Source: Darksidea phi
Lineage: Eukaryota; Ascomycota; Dothideomycetes; Pleosporales; Lentitheciaceae
Assembly (NCBI GenBank): GCA_030770425.1
Contig: JASJFT010000252.1
Location: forward strand, 1-61,405
Direction of reading: 5' to 3'
Length of the DNA: 61,405 nucleotides
The first letter of the stretch is position 1; each line of letters starts with the position of its first letter. Made by a program: the position numbers and the translations under genes. The notes under the pieces are model-generated. The model had not been told where the DNA came from, ran no database searches, and saw nothing but the letters and a program-made list of their open reading frames with translations. Below are positions 1-11,958 of this stretch, piece after piece.

Positions 1-76
1 TCTTCTTCTTCTTCTTCTTCTTCTTCTTCTTCTTCTTCTTCTTCTTCTTCTTCTTCTTCTTCTTCTTCTTCTTCTT
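1..76. repeat. TCT/AAG trinucleotide microsatellite
   Basis: The window opens inside an uninterrupted TCT run that lasts about 76 bases before breaking at a CGTCGCC. It continues off the left edge, so its full length is unknown. No reading frame through it joins an identifiable gene in this window. It could be the edge of a coding Ser/Leu/Phe or Glu/Lys repeat of a gene to the left. Confidence 0.95.
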
Positions 77-1357
77 CGTCGCCAAAATCCTTGCCCGACT
101 CCCCCATGTCCTGCAGCTCCTTTGTGATGCCGCCTTCATTCATCTATTCGAAACAGCCGGCTCTATCGCACGAGCCTAGAGTCGTTGTTTTGCGTCGTTC
201 TAAGGGCGTCGAGAAATAGTAAGGCTCGAATACAATAGATGCCAAGGATTAAGAGTAATATTTCGTTGTGTGCAGACTTGCAGGTTGGACCCGGGCGCGT
301 GAAACGGCAGAGGGTGGGTTGAGGAATCACTGATGAAATACCCTTGCTGCATGCCGTTTGATTCTCAACCAGCCAATGCTGCGGTCTCATCAGGTAGCCG
401 GGATTTTCAGCATGTGCAATCTGTCGAAGGTGTTGCAGTCACTGTTGGACGTGGTGCGATGGGTATACAGGCTGGAGGTGGACTAAGGTACGCGAATACC
501 ACCGAGCATAAGAGCGTAGACTTCATTAAAATCATCGGGTCGATCGAGCTAAATCGCGATTTGCAGAAGACAATGTGATGTCCTGGAGCCTGTTTGAGAA
601 TACTACAACAAAGACTGGAGCCGTCCCATCCATACAGGGAACTATACTCCTGAAGAGACAGTGCACAGGCTACTTCCGAGCAACAGTTACCATTACGTAT
701 ACTACGTATACAGCAAACACCGCCTCGGAAATCAGCGCAGTGTTCAGCAGGAAGCCGAAGGATGATGATGCTGTGCAACCCCGCCAAACCCCCGACCAAT
801 ACGAGGGGGGGAGGGGGGTGGGTTCAGGAGGAAAGCTGCATTGCGCAACTATGCTATTGTAGTAATGATACCTAATAATGAAACTATATAGACCAATAGG
901 ATTCGCGAATATAATACGAACGAGCTGCATAGTTTGGACATGAAATTGTTGTCCAATGTCACTTTTCAGATTTCTAGGAGGAATGCAGTGAAGGAAACAT
1001 AGCATATTGTGTTCGGCAGAGGTGTGCCTGAGGTCGAGATGGGAGCGAAGTGGGACTTGGTATGTTATTTAGGTACTCTTGTAATTTTAAGAGGCTCAAG
1101 AGAATTTTCGTCCTACAACCGAATCCTACCCTTATTATAGTAATCATGCAGCCTTCTTGATTTGCCGTTACACGGTGAAGCCCACACTTGTTGTACCAAT
1201 GATGTAGCCTTCTTTTTTTGTCGTGACCCGGCTGAAGCCTGCACCTATTACACCAACAACGCCACCTTCTCATTCCACCATGAGACGAGGAAGCTTTGGG
1301 AGAAGCGGTGCTCACTGCCATCAACTCATGGCCGACCATCCGATTAGTTAGCCGGCT
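77..1357. other. Intergenic, no gene recognised
   Basis: Only short overlapping frames with no recognisable protein signature are present on either strand. A G-rich run sits near 804-822. Nothing else can be supported. Confidence 0.6.
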
Positions 1358-1365
1358 TATATAAA
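1358..1365 (+). promoter_or_regulatory. TATA-box-like element before the NLR-like relic
   Basis: TATATAAA lies about 28 bases upstream of the first ATG of the degraded NLR-like gene. It fits a core promoter surviving from when the gene was intact. The short distance to the ATG would leave almost no 5' leader, so the assignment is tentative. Confidence 0.4.
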
Positions 1366-1392
1366 GATTTTACTCTCCAGCGACTACGCGCC

Positions 1393-4300
1393 ATGTCCTC
1401 GAAAGCTTATGGCCTGGATGTCCTGGTCGACAATACATCAGGCGTAGATATTACTGAGTGCGTCTTCAGATATCTACAAATGAGTCCAATGTTGTGCTAC
1501 TAACAGACGGACTCGGAGCAACTTCGTCGCCGTCCGCGGTCTCAAGGATGCCGAAGATACAACACATGAACCCTTCAGCACGGAAACGTGGTACTTCTTG
1601 GAGGATTTCCAATCAAGTATTCCCCATGCGCGCATAACATTGTTCAGATACCCTATTCTAGGCTTGGAAGGAAACATCTTCCTAGGTGATGGAATTCGTT
1701 ATGTCGCAAAACAGTTGCTTGAAGAAGTCATGGAGATCCCTAGAAAGCCTGATTCAAGAATCATATTTATTGGCCATGGCTTTGGAGGTATACTGATAAA
1801 AGACGTAGCTCCGATCTACGTTTAGATGATATAAACTGCTAACTTGAGAGAGGCGCTCGTAAGAGCAACCTTCGAACAGCAACGATTCCTGGAGATCCAC
1901 TACTCGACCACTGCCCTTGTACGTATATAATGAAACTTTGCTTATAAAGTAATTGACTAATATCTTTGAGTAGTTCTTCATTGCATGTCCGCATACGTTC
2001 TACCATACAGATGTCTTAAAGCAGTCAATGCGACGACTGTTCGAGCTTGATGAGTCGCCAAAACTCATATTATCAAAGAAACTCATCAAGGGACTTGCTA
2101 GAAATATCACCCGCGTATCAACGAGAAATTCGCTCGAATCAGAATACAGCTCTTGACAGCCATTTTCAATGCTTATCCATAACGAGAACATCAAGAATCC
2201 AATGGGTCACCATTCAGAAGATAGATAAACTCCATGTGTTTGGTTGCTGATGATATAGGTCTTTGATGCTTGCGACTCAGGCATTGCCATTGCTTCAGTA
2301 GCGCGCCAGTGCCAAGCAGGCGGCCCATTTTCGCATCGAAAGATAGGAGACACCACAAGTCAGGAGATCAGAACGGCCCTTATTGGCTTCGTCTTAGGGG
2401 AATTCAAATATGAAAGAGGTTCGAGCGACTTACACTGAAGCTTTGAGCTACGAATTATGGCCTAACACTTTCTAGAACAGTGCTTCCATCCGATATTGTT
2501 GACCAACATAACGCTGCTAGCTTCTCTCGGACTGCACCTGCTCAAGGCCGATGAGGCAAGTGATCAATAGCGCGTGTTACATGAAGCACAGTTCCGAGAT
2601 TTGATCTCTATAAGAGGACTATAATATCTCTTGACCTCAATGCTTAAACACGATGCGAGTGTCGGCCAAAGAATCCGAACTTACTTGACTCTTAAAGGGA
2701 GCACCCCAATAATCCATATCTTTGAGTTCAACGCGTGGAATGTCCGGCGCAGTAGCATCTGAGTGATGCTATCCACTTTCCTTGCTGAGATCGCTTACGA
2801 CATTTGGAAATTAGCTGAATCACCAGAATCTCTCTCGAAGCTTCGTTTATCGTTCAAGATATGTTCGGCTTGTTCTACGACATGCTCTCAGGCAGTGGAT
2901 CACGGACTATCGTTTGGAGACTAGTTGACTTCGATCACCGCACCGAAGGCTTCCAATGCTTACTCAACCTGCTGGGATCATTGGCAAAGGATACAGAGTT
3001 CGGCTTGAAAGTGGTTTCACCAATAGCAGGGACGCTATACCAGATTAGGCGCAGCTCAACTTTGGAAGACTGATGGAAATCAGCGAGAGCCGAGCTTTCC
3101 GCAAGGCACACGATTGGACGATTTCAAACCTTATGATAGCCTCACACCAAGCACTTCCGAACTGGTATTGAATATCATACAACAAAAGCCACAGTTATAC
3201 ACAGTCAGCCGAAAGCTCGATTGTCTACTCAAAGAATGGGTGTCGGATAATGAGCATCGAGAAATCTCACATGTCTTCTTGATCCGGCTATTCATATAAT
3301 GCCTCACGATGTCGAATCAATCAATTCGAATGGCCATCCAGTTTCTATCGACACAATCTATCGACAGCCGGTGAGATCCGCTATTAGGTCTTCACAATCA
3401 TCTAAGACTGTTTCTCAAACACTTGAAACTGATAGCCATCTCACTCAGACCACTGTCTACGGATAGGCTACGAGATCTAAAAGACGGTTCCCATTCAGTA
3501 ATCAGAGAAAGTGCTCTACAGGTACGACCAGAAGTCGTTCTATCTACGCTCTCCGGTTTTTGGTCGTTCATAAAAATGAGATTCATTTCAAGCATGATTT
3601 GATTAGTGATATGATACTCTCAGAGAAGCACTATGAGTGCAATGCACAGGGAGTAGCGCTGGCACGCAATTGGATCGCCTCTCTGCGTATTGAATATCTC
3701 ACTTCGGACCATGACCGGGAATGACTGAAACGTCATGAACCACCAAGTCGCGCAGACCTTCGAAATACTGAGTCTCAGATTTTCTGGCTCTTCCTGCGAG
3801 ACAAAGATCTGTTAGAGAACTGGGCAAGGGCGTATTGGAATGGATGGAGCCTGGTTACCGGCCAACTTATCGCACTATCTGTCTTTGCTAAACACGGTTT
3901 AGACCTGGTACCGCAATAAATGGTCAAAATATACAAGAATGGCCGGTCGTGGAAACAGGACAGTTTCTCTTCATTAACGACTGCAGCCCGGACTGGAAAT
4001 TCTCGAATCGTCTCCTTGTTCTTGGGTGATCTAGATTTAGAAGGCGAGCAATTTCACTAAGTGACCATGGCATCCCTGGAGTCCAAAAGCGAGGAGCTTA
4101 CCGTCAATCTACTCCATTGTTCATGTGAGCAACGACAAAAAGCCAACTCCACGGCTGCCTTGAAGATATTCCGGTGTTAGAAGATTCCATGGGTCTTCTT
4201 GAAATTGCCCGAAAATCGGGTAGATTACACTTAGTGAAGGAAAACTTCAGCAGAATGATCAATCGATTGACAACGCATCCCTGATCAAAGCTACCTGTTT

Positions 4301-5570
4301 CGCGGTAAGGTATGGGCATTGCAACACCTAAATATTCCTTGTTCAACATTTATTACATATCTCTTCTTGCGATTCTCTGCCTCTTGCAAAGGAGAGGTTG
4401 CTTGGCAAGAGTACTAAATCCAACGATGCGACAAACCAGTCTTCCGATGATGAGGGGGCAAAGCCGGTGACTACTATGCTCAGCCAATATTCCTTCGCGA
4501 TGTGCCGCTGGCTAATGCAATCCGCCATAGGAATGTTCAGAAAACGGAATTTCTCGTCTCAAAGGATACAAACCCAAATGCGCTGACTAGCCTGTTCCCC
4601 TCGTTGCTCCATCTAGCGTGCACTAGAAGCTCCTTAGGCATGATTAAGATGTTGGTAAACAGCGGTGCTATTTTGAACCACATACACCAAGGCATCCATG
4701 GTACTGTCTTCCAAGCAGCATGCTTCAGAGAAGACAACGTCTATGAGAAGCCGCGCATGCTTGCTTACCTCATCGATGCGTCCAAGGTCACTGTCAGTCC
4801 AGGGACATATTCGGCAGCAATCTTCACGTGGCATACCTCCGAGCTGATCTAAGGACAGTAGACCAAATCGAGCGACGACCAATTCACTATGCCTTATACC
4901 GATCCATGGAACACATCAAGCTTCTACGCGATAATGGCGCCGAATTTCTCTTCAAAGATAAGTCGGGACGCAATGCGTTACATTTCGCTGTTTTGAGTGG
5001 TCGTTTAGACCTCGTTCGCTACGTACTGGAAGAGCGAGCAGGTCTGGTACACCAGGGGGCTGTGACGGCTGGACGCCAATCATTTGGGCGCCTCGAGGGT
5101 GTCTCTCGTGGGACGTGAAAACCGGTGAGCGAGGTTCTATAGTGCAAGGACTTGAGTCCCATGATGCAGAGATCTTCACCCCTCATAGCAGGGCCGACAG
5201 GACATGGACGCCAAACCAAGTTGCCAAGTACCACGGACTATCAGAAGAGATCACCGAGCTTGTCAAACTGCAGACTGTACACGGGGAGAGCAAACAGGGG
5301 AGAAAATTCGCCGGAGAATTCTGCAATGGCTGTTTCCTGGTGAGAGCCTTTCTGCAATACAACACCACGCTATGCTAAACCCGTACATCTACACTATAGT
5401 TGGACTGTATTACTAGTGCAACGAATGCCCTCAGCCTCTCATTTGTTTCAGGTGCTATTGTTCCAAGGACGTAGTGCATCAAGAACACTGACTTATCACG
5501 GCAAATAAGGGAGATGGATATGTATCGGACACGGACGAGCCGGATGACTTTGGACCTGAATATTCGGGAG
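1393..5570 (+). pseudogene. Degraded NLR-like gene: esterase-like N-terminus, ankyrin repeats, ZZ zinc finger
   Basis: Seen: the ATG at 1393 opens 'YGLDVLVDN', typical of the N-terminal alpha/beta-hydrolase-like domain of fungal NLR-like proteins. After a probable intron the frame continues to 'IIFIGHGFGGILIKD' (about 1765-1805), the nucleophile-elbow region. A stop follows at 1823, yet coding resumes in another frame ('EALVRATFEQQRFLEIHYSTTAL', from about 1850), and again after an intron at about 1921-1975. Later fragments in shifting frames give a central segment (about 2860-3300), ankyrin-like units (about 4540-5050, e.g. 'GRNALHFAVLSGRLDLVRYVL') and a C-terminal Cys/His cluster: CNGC near 5322, then after a probable intron CNEC, CFRC and a terminal His pair (5417-5491), matching a ZZ finger. 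Known: fungal proteins of this layout are linked to non-self recognition. Inferred: several stops and frameshifts make it non-functional. A P-loop NACHT motif was not found by eye. Confidence 0.75.
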
Positions 5571-5853
5571 GCTAGCTACGGCAGTGATCCAGAAGACGAT
5601 ATGGGGTCAGGAGCACAAGAAGAGCGAGCAACTCCGACTTGCTACCTGTATATCTCGGTCAGACCAAGATTTTGGCTTAGCTTGACATGCAGGTACCCCC
5701 TCATGTAGAGCAAGATGCCAACGATGAATTGACAAGGCAGAATGTTTTCACAAAGGAGCAAGAGGTCAAGCATTTTGGAGATGCCAGAGGTGGAGTGTTG
5801 TGAAAAGTCAAGGCGAGTAAACGCTCAGCGCTCAATACTGCCTCGTATAGCTG

Positions 5854-7638
5854 TTACGTACCATTCTTCCGCACCTCATTATGTGATGTCTTCACTTCAA
5901 GTACGGAAACTCTGCTTCTTGACTTGATCCTGTTGTCCGAATCGGAGGGCATGCCTTCGACCGTCCTTACAACGACCGTGCCAATAATAGCCACGACTGA
6001 GATTAGATCAGTAATATAAACCGCCCACCACCAATGCTGCGTTCCCATCCCACACGTACTAAACTCTAGCTTCCACTCGCCCTTCTCATCCAGTGTGTGA
6101 TCGAACCAGGCGGACAAGAAGCCTGCGTATCCCGCAAAGTCGCCCATCATGCTGCGGAGCGTGATTTCACGAAGGTGCGGAACGGTATCTAGCGCGATAC
6201 ATTCACCTTCTTCGGTGGTTTTGTAAGGGAGGTGTGGGAAGCGGAGGGCTTGCCATTTGGGGGGTTCGGGATCTGAGGAGTGCGGGCTGGCTTCTGGGAT
6301 TGTTGAATTGGCGGTATCGGTTTCGTCGGTAGCATTAGCCGTGGTCAGCATGTCCGAAGCATTGGACTTGAACTCTGGCATATGCATTTCGTCAACATTG
6401 ATGTCTTCTGGGCATTGGCTTTCGACTCCAGATTGCGTGATATAATGCAGGACGTCGCACCCCTCATGATCATGTCCGTTGAGGACGATACCTCTCCTAC
6501 CAAAGCCCTTTCCGTCCGCCTCATGATTACTGCTCAGGCCAAAGATACCCTCTAGTATGATCTTGGACGCGTAGTCGGATAGCATATTCTGCTCCTTGAC
6601 GCCGGACCCGCCTTCAAAAAACGTGAAGAGCGGTGAATCAACGCAGATGCCAGCTTCTTTGAAGAACGGAATGTGTGTGAGGAGGATCGTGGCGTGCGTT
6701 TTATCGTTTACAGAGCGAGAAGTGGAAATGACATGGTTCATGAAGTCATAGCTTTCACGCTGGAGAGAGTCGGTGTAGGCTGGCGTGTCCAGATTCATGG
6801 AGTTTAGAATGACAAGGCGGAGCACCGGGTCGTCAGAGCCTCTGTCGTTGCTTTCCTCTACCTTGGCGGAGCTTGCGTTGTGTAGCTCCCTTGGAAGAGT
6901 AAACGTGATATCCCAATTCACCTTTCCAAACATCCTCTCAAATCGCTCGACTCTCTTCTCGTCAATATCCCCTGCGTATCCAATATCGTGATTCCCGGCA
7001 ATGTTAATCACCCGGTTCTCCCAACTCTTGTCGTCACCAAGAACCTCTAATGTTCCACCCCATCTCGTCTCGTCTTCGGCGCCTTCCCCAACCATGACGC
7101 TATCCGGCACCTTCACCATGCCACTCATGACAATGTCCCAGTACCTTCTTGACCTCCGCTCAAACTCCGCATCCTTGATCCACTGGCTCCCCAGCAAATC
7201 GCCTAGAACCGCAACATGGCTCGGCTGCGTCCACCACCGTAGCGTCCGCACAACATGTCCGAGATAGTAATCGTTGCCCCATATGTCGATCCTCTTCCTA
7301 TATCCCTCCAACCATCTCAGGAAGTCCTTCGGCACCTTTCTCCCCGCCTCCTTCACGAGGTACAGCCAGTCGGGCCAGGATTCCGCATGGCGCGTATCGT
7401 TCACGAGATGTTGCAGCGAGGGAAATATGGGCGCGCCAGGCTTCGGCAGCGACGAGTCGCCTTCCAGTTGTGGATCACCGAGTGCAAGGAGTCGGAAGGG
7501 TGCAACACCGACAGGCGGTTCGGGGAATTTGCAGGCGCCATTAAAGAGCGGGTAGAGGTAGAGCCATGTCGTTCCGAAGAGGGCTAGTGGGGTGGCGAGG
7601 AGTGCCGTGAACAAGAAAAGCCGAGAGAGCTGCATCAA
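5854..7638 (-). CDS. ted1: Ted1/Cdc1-family calcineurin-like metallophosphoesterase
   Basis: A single-exon gene of 594 aa. A membrane segment occupies about residues 5-30 and a second one lies near the C-terminus (about 541-565), so the enzymatic domain probably faces the ER lumen. The metallophosphoesterase motifs appear in order: GDPQ (54-57), GDLLG (146-150), GNHD (215-218), a THIPF histidine (322) and GHDHEG (388-393). Together they supply the usual two-metal ligands. Known: yeast Ted1/Cdc1 and mammalian PGAP5 remodel the ethanolamine-phosphate on GPI anchors and help GPI proteins leave the ER. The segment between the last metal motif and the C-terminal helix is long and Ser/Thr/Asp-rich. 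The first of two adjacent Met codons was taken as the start. The gene is intact, while the sequences on both sides are relics of allorecognition-type genes. Confidence 0.88.
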   Translation of the reverse strand: MMQLSRLFLFTALLATPLALFGTTWLYLYPLFNGACKFPEPPVGVAPFRLLALGDPQLEGDSSLPKPGAPIFPSLQHLVNDTRHAESWPDWLYLVKEAGRKVPKDFLRWLEGYRKRIDIWGNDYYLGHVVRTLRWWTQPSHVAVLGDLLGSQWIKDAEFERRSRRYWDIVMSGMVKVPDSVMVGEGAEDETRWGGTLEVLGDDKSWENRVINIAGNHDIGYAGDIDEKRVERFERMFGKVNWDITFTLPRELHNASSAKVEESNDRGSDDPVLRLVILNSMNLDTPAYTDSLQRESYDFMNHVISTSRSVNDKTHATILLTHIPFFKEAGICVDSPLFTFFEGGSGVKEQNMLSDYASKIILEGIFGLSSNHEADGKGFGRRGIVLNGHDHEGCDVLHYITQSGVESQCPEDINVDEMHMPEFKSNASDMLTTANATDETDTANSTIPEASPHSSDPEPPKWQALRFPHLPYKTTEEGECIALDTVPHLREITLRSMMGDFAGYAGFLSAWFDHTLDEKGEWKLEFSTCGMGTQHWWWAVYITDLISVVAIIGTVVVRTVEGMPSDSDNRIKSRSRVSVLEVKTSHNEVRKNGT

Positions 7639-8021
7639 AGCATTCTCGACAGGTGTGAAAAAGAGCGCAGAAAGGGGAAGTTAACGTGGAGTAGAGGGTG
7701 TCACGGCGAAGTGTCAGCGCACAGAATTCGATGCTTTGGGATTCCGCTGACCCCTGGTTAGGGGCAGCCAATGGTTGCCCCGCATTTGCGGAGGAGATGG
7801 ATTAGTCATCGCGAACCACGACCTGGATATATGGGATCAGGGAGCGCACACGCGCCTTGAGAGGAACAACCGTTACAAACTCCATCTGCACCTTCACGCT
7901 CTCCCACCTTCTGTTGCGGTCATGTTGACCCCCGCACAATTGTTCCAGCCTTGTGCTCAGCCACAATGATGTTTCACTGTATATCAACAACGGCCTTCTC
8001 CCCAGCGATGTGAACTGAACG
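7639..8021. other. Promoter-side spacer between ted1 and the HET relic
   Basis: A 383-bp spacer that should contain the ted1 promoter (read leftward). No conserved coding signature and no obvious TATA element were seen. Confidence 0.5.
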
Positions 8022-9430
8022 ATGCTTAATATCATGGACCTCGGCGCAGACGAGGTTATTCCCATTAGCGCCCGCGATGAGGGTCACTCGCTTTGCTACC
8101 GATGTAAGTGCATCTGCGTGGGAACGTTATTCGTCAAGCATGGCTTTGGCCATTGTGACTATCTTGAAGAACCTATCAGTCCTGCGGAATCCTGTGGTTT
8201 GCGCAAGCTGTTCTGGGACGGATTTTGGAAGGATGTGTCCGACAAATTTGAGGATGGCCCCCTTCTACTTCGCCGAGAAATTATCATCTGCCCCAAAGCT
8301 TGGAGGGACTCTATACGCAGGGGATCTCTAAAGCCTGGATTACAGATTCGAAGCTTGTCAACTAACGCTAGCTGGAGGCTGATTGGTGCTTGGCTCACAA
8401 TGGTCAACTTGACTCCCTTCATTTGACCGGTCTGTGCCACACCACTACTGGCGGGATAACAGACACCGGATGTGCGGTGATATCTAACCATGCCACGGCT
8501 TTTTCCAACCCGAGCTCCACATCTCAACCCAATTCTGTGCTTGCCATTGGCAATGGCAAGTTCAGGAACCAGCTAGACATGAAGAGTCGAGATTAGCAGT
8601 TGTAAGAGTATTGGCCACGGCAGAGATGCTGGCTACCCACAGACCAGCCAACTATACCTTTCGGTCTTTCAGCGAGATATCGTATTGGGAATACCTTTGG
8701 TGGCTTCCAGAAACTATGGTTCGAGCTCCTTGAAAGGTATTCCAATACGCATCTCACGTACGAGTCCGACAAACTTCCCGCTATTGCCGGTTTAGTAAAA
8801 GTATTCCAGAAGCGTACCTTCGATCAATATACTAGTGGGATCTGGCGCAATACCTTTCACATAGGGGGCCTCTCAAACGTCCTCAAATCGAACGCTCTGC
8901 GTCTTGGTCGTGGGCGCGGATAGGCCTATAGAGCATCCAGACTTCCTCATCGAATGTAAAGTCAGTCTTGGATCGGATATCACGGACGCGAACTTTTTCA
9001 ATACCGCCCGCTCACTCAATATCCGCAAAAGAATGAAACGCCTCGATTCCATAGAACCAGCACAGAAAGACGATGCACGAGTCTCCTTCACCAGACCAGT
9101 CAACCTCCATTGGCTTTGCATGTGGAGGAAACGTATACCTCTATTATGGTTCACGCCTGCCAACATTGAGGCAGAACGACAAAAGTGTGTGTTATCGCTT
9201 AATGGCCTAGCTGGCTTTGCTGTCATTGATGAGGAATCTAGGTGTCAAAGTTAGGTTCCGATATTTGGTGTGTTGAGGGTCGCCGAGGAAATCTACCAAA
9301 CGTTCGACCGTCTGTACTGGGTTCTTCTCGTAAAGTAGAGCAACACGTGTCCTGGTTGTTGTTGCAGGATTGGTATGGGTGTTGTCGGGTGCGAGCCCTC
9401 TTCTGTAGAGGCTTGGTTCCATGATGTAGT
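8022..9430 (+). pseudogene. Degraded HET-domain (heterokaryon incompatibility) gene
   Basis: Seen: the frame from about 8022 has a short N-terminal block with an LCxxC pair followed by spaced Ser-Ala-Glu, Cys-Gly-Leu and Leu-Phe-Trp residues, the style of the start of HET proteins. A frame from about 8680 reads 'WFELLERYSNTHLTYESDK' and then 'LPAIAGLVKVFQKRTFDQYTSGIW', matching the C-terminal half of HET proteins. A frame near 8897-8925 gives 'ASWSWARIG', the APSWSWAS-like motif, immediately followed by a stop, with the continuation in another frame (from about 8922). Known: HET proteins trigger cell death on contact with an incompatible strain. Odd: the distance between the start block and the 'LPAIAGL' block is far too short for the HET core (the ALSYCWG-type motif is absent), so an internal deletion is inferred in addition to frameshifts. 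Confidence 0.7.
8681..8749. repeat. Inverted repeat inside the HET relic
   Basis: The 18-base arm at 8681-8698 and the arm at 8733-8749 are reverse complements except for one extra G, separated by 34 bases. The arms also encode part of the HET-like frame, so the symmetry may be accidental or a small duplication. Confidence 0.6.
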
Positions 9431-11958
9431 GTCGACAACGATCACACTTGTGTGAAATGGCAAGCTATAGTTTTCAATGGTAACCATCTCCTGAGCCGGA
9501 ATGGTTCACTAAAAGCAGCTTTCTGAGTTAGGATTAGACGATTTCACCCCGGGTGATGGGATATCATGCGAATTCAAGGACACCCGGACGTAGAGCTGGG
9601 CCGTATTCAACACAAGACGTCATAGTGGGGAGCATTCAAATGACCTGTCGCGCTTGTCCATTCATCTCGTCTTTTCGTCCTACAAAAGTCGTTACTGGGT
9701 TTCCAAAACTGTGGGAGCCTAGCAAACAACTTTCGTGGTGGCAGCGTTGATCCTAGCGGATATTAGATGTATGAGTACGTTTACGATGTCGGACATAGCT
9801 TCCGCCTTACTTGGATCCAATGGCTCGCCTCACTGGAAGGTTATTGGCACGAGTGTTGTTGTTTAATTCTTGGTGAGGCTTCTTCGCAAGACTTGGGCGT
9901 GGAAGCACAGATGACCGCGTTCAAGAACAATCATTTTAGGCGGACGACTTGGTGTCCGCCAGTGAGGCTAGCGACGATGCGTATACGGTAAATTGTAGCA
10001 GATCTCACGTAGGTGGCTTGTTGCACACTTCCGCAACCTGACCACGTCGAGCGCGTCAACTGCTTCCGTAGTGAGAAGGTAGTTTTTTTTCGTGTGTGGC
10101 TCAAGAGCCTGTTTATGATCCACGGATGACTTGGGCCGGCTACCAAGCTTGAAAATGAACGCTTTTTCAACTACCATACCCACGTCAACGCACTTGTAGT
10201 TATCTACCCGACCACTGATCTCAGATGTAACCATGTACATCGATGGGTTCACATCGCATGTGCATAGATGTACGTCCACGAATGAAACACATGGTAAGCA
10301 TCCCGTTATTCCATGTTTCTCTAAGAACGTACTGTGCGCTTCGGATAAACGAAAATCATTCTCCTCGGTGTTTCCAGGAAGAGATGAGCTGAGGGCTCAC
10401 TCCTTGGCACCGGGCATCATGCGACCGAGTGGACTTTGCTGCCCGTTGTCAACCGTCAACATGGTACGGAAAACGGCTCGCACTCTATTTTTGATCGCTT
10501 TTAGCTTCTGCGTTAAGAAAAATGCTCGGCAATCCAATTGCGAAGTGGGTTCGTGTGATACTATGAAAATGCTTATTAAATTCTCACTGACTTTATCTGC
10601 GTATTTGGGGGAGAGTTTGGGGGCTAAGGTTGTTGAGAAGGCGAGGGCTGAGGGCTTGGAGTGTTTGTTACGGATAAGAAGTAGCAAACGAGTGAGCAAC
10701 AACAAGTGTCGGGTTGCGATATTCGGTGCTGTGATGTCGGCGGATTCCGGCCGGACAAAATTTAGCAAACTACGTAGCTATGCGCGCTGGTGCAAGTCTG
10801 AAGCGTACAACTTCCAATGGGAGTAGTTTCTGGTAGGAAAGAAACTTCTCTGGCGGACGCTGTCAACGAGATATGGTATGAAATACTGAGAGTCTAGCTG
10901 TAAAATGTAGATGACTTGATAATAAGCGGTCGCTCTATAAAACCCTAGAGGGCTTCGGCAGCTTGTACGTATTTAGGAGTAAGTTTGCCTGCGGTTAGGG
11001 AGGGGCCAATGTACCACTCCAGGATACCACACGAAGGCTAACAACTGAGTGCTCGCCCCGCACTTGATCCAATTATAAACTACTTTACAGCGCCTCAGCA
11101 GAAGTAGTTTCTTATGAGACATCTTTTATGAACTCCCCTATATGCATGTTGTACCGCTAGTTACGGTGGTTGCTTAGTAACTCCGCTGGAAACGTGTTAA
11201 GCCTTGCCGAATGTAACCTCTGCACTAGTACAAGTTTGGAAGCACCCACTTTTACGCTGGGAATGTCCGGACGTCCAACCGGAGTCCAAACGTCATCCCT
11301 ATCTGCATTCCCTCCATGCGATTCTTACTCTGCCACTTGCAGCACTGCCCCGTCATCCCCTAACTCCTTATTTGGCGCCATTAATCTCGGCCTGGACGAA
11401 GTCCGCAACAATCCCTGTAGTGCCCATTTCACGACGCGTGTGCACACTACAGCCCTAATGATCAGGTGCACCCTATCATCCGCACCAAGCCCCGCAACAT
11501 CCTGAGATATGGCAGATGATGGTGCCGTTTATTACCTCTCACGATATCGATTGTGGCTTCGCGGAAGAGACTCCGTCCCTTTTCGTCCCAATCCGGAAGG
11601 TAAAGCCACCATGCCAAGCAGAACTGCGTACGATATAGTGCCCAGCCAGCGGGATCTAGGGTCCAAAAGCTTCACTTGCCTAATCGACACCTTGGCCAGG
11701 CTTTTTTTCTGCTACAGCGAAGATGATGCGATCGTCGTCTGCCCGAAAAGGCAGGCGCTGGCTTACGGGTCTGTAGAGAGTCAGTGCCACCACCGAGATG
11801 GTTAGATATCCGCTTTGCTGGGTACCAAGAACACGTGAGATTCCGAGGCTATTATGGATTATTGATGGTATAAGAGAGAAGGCAAAGTCCGCAATAGCTG
11901 ATTGTGCAGGACCCGTCGTTCGTTTGTCGTTCTGCCTCGGACTTGTTACTTCTTCAAG
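9431..11958. other. 2.5-kb stretch without a recognisable gene
   Basis: The longest open frame (10233-10826, plus, 197 codons) has no recognisable motif and irregular composition, and the overlapping antisense frame is no better. The stretch probably holds further decayed sequence next to the HET relic and the promoter of the metalloproteinase. No tRNA, long repeat or RIP signature was seen. Confidence 0.5.

Noticed and set aside
1..76. Telomere repeat at the window edge
   Set aside because: The unit is TCT, not the fungal telomere TTAGGG/CCCTAA; it is an ordinary microsatellite.
10233..10826. 197-codon plus-strand frame
   Set aside because: No recognisable motif. The antisense frame over the same DNA is equally open, and neighbouring DNA is decayed.
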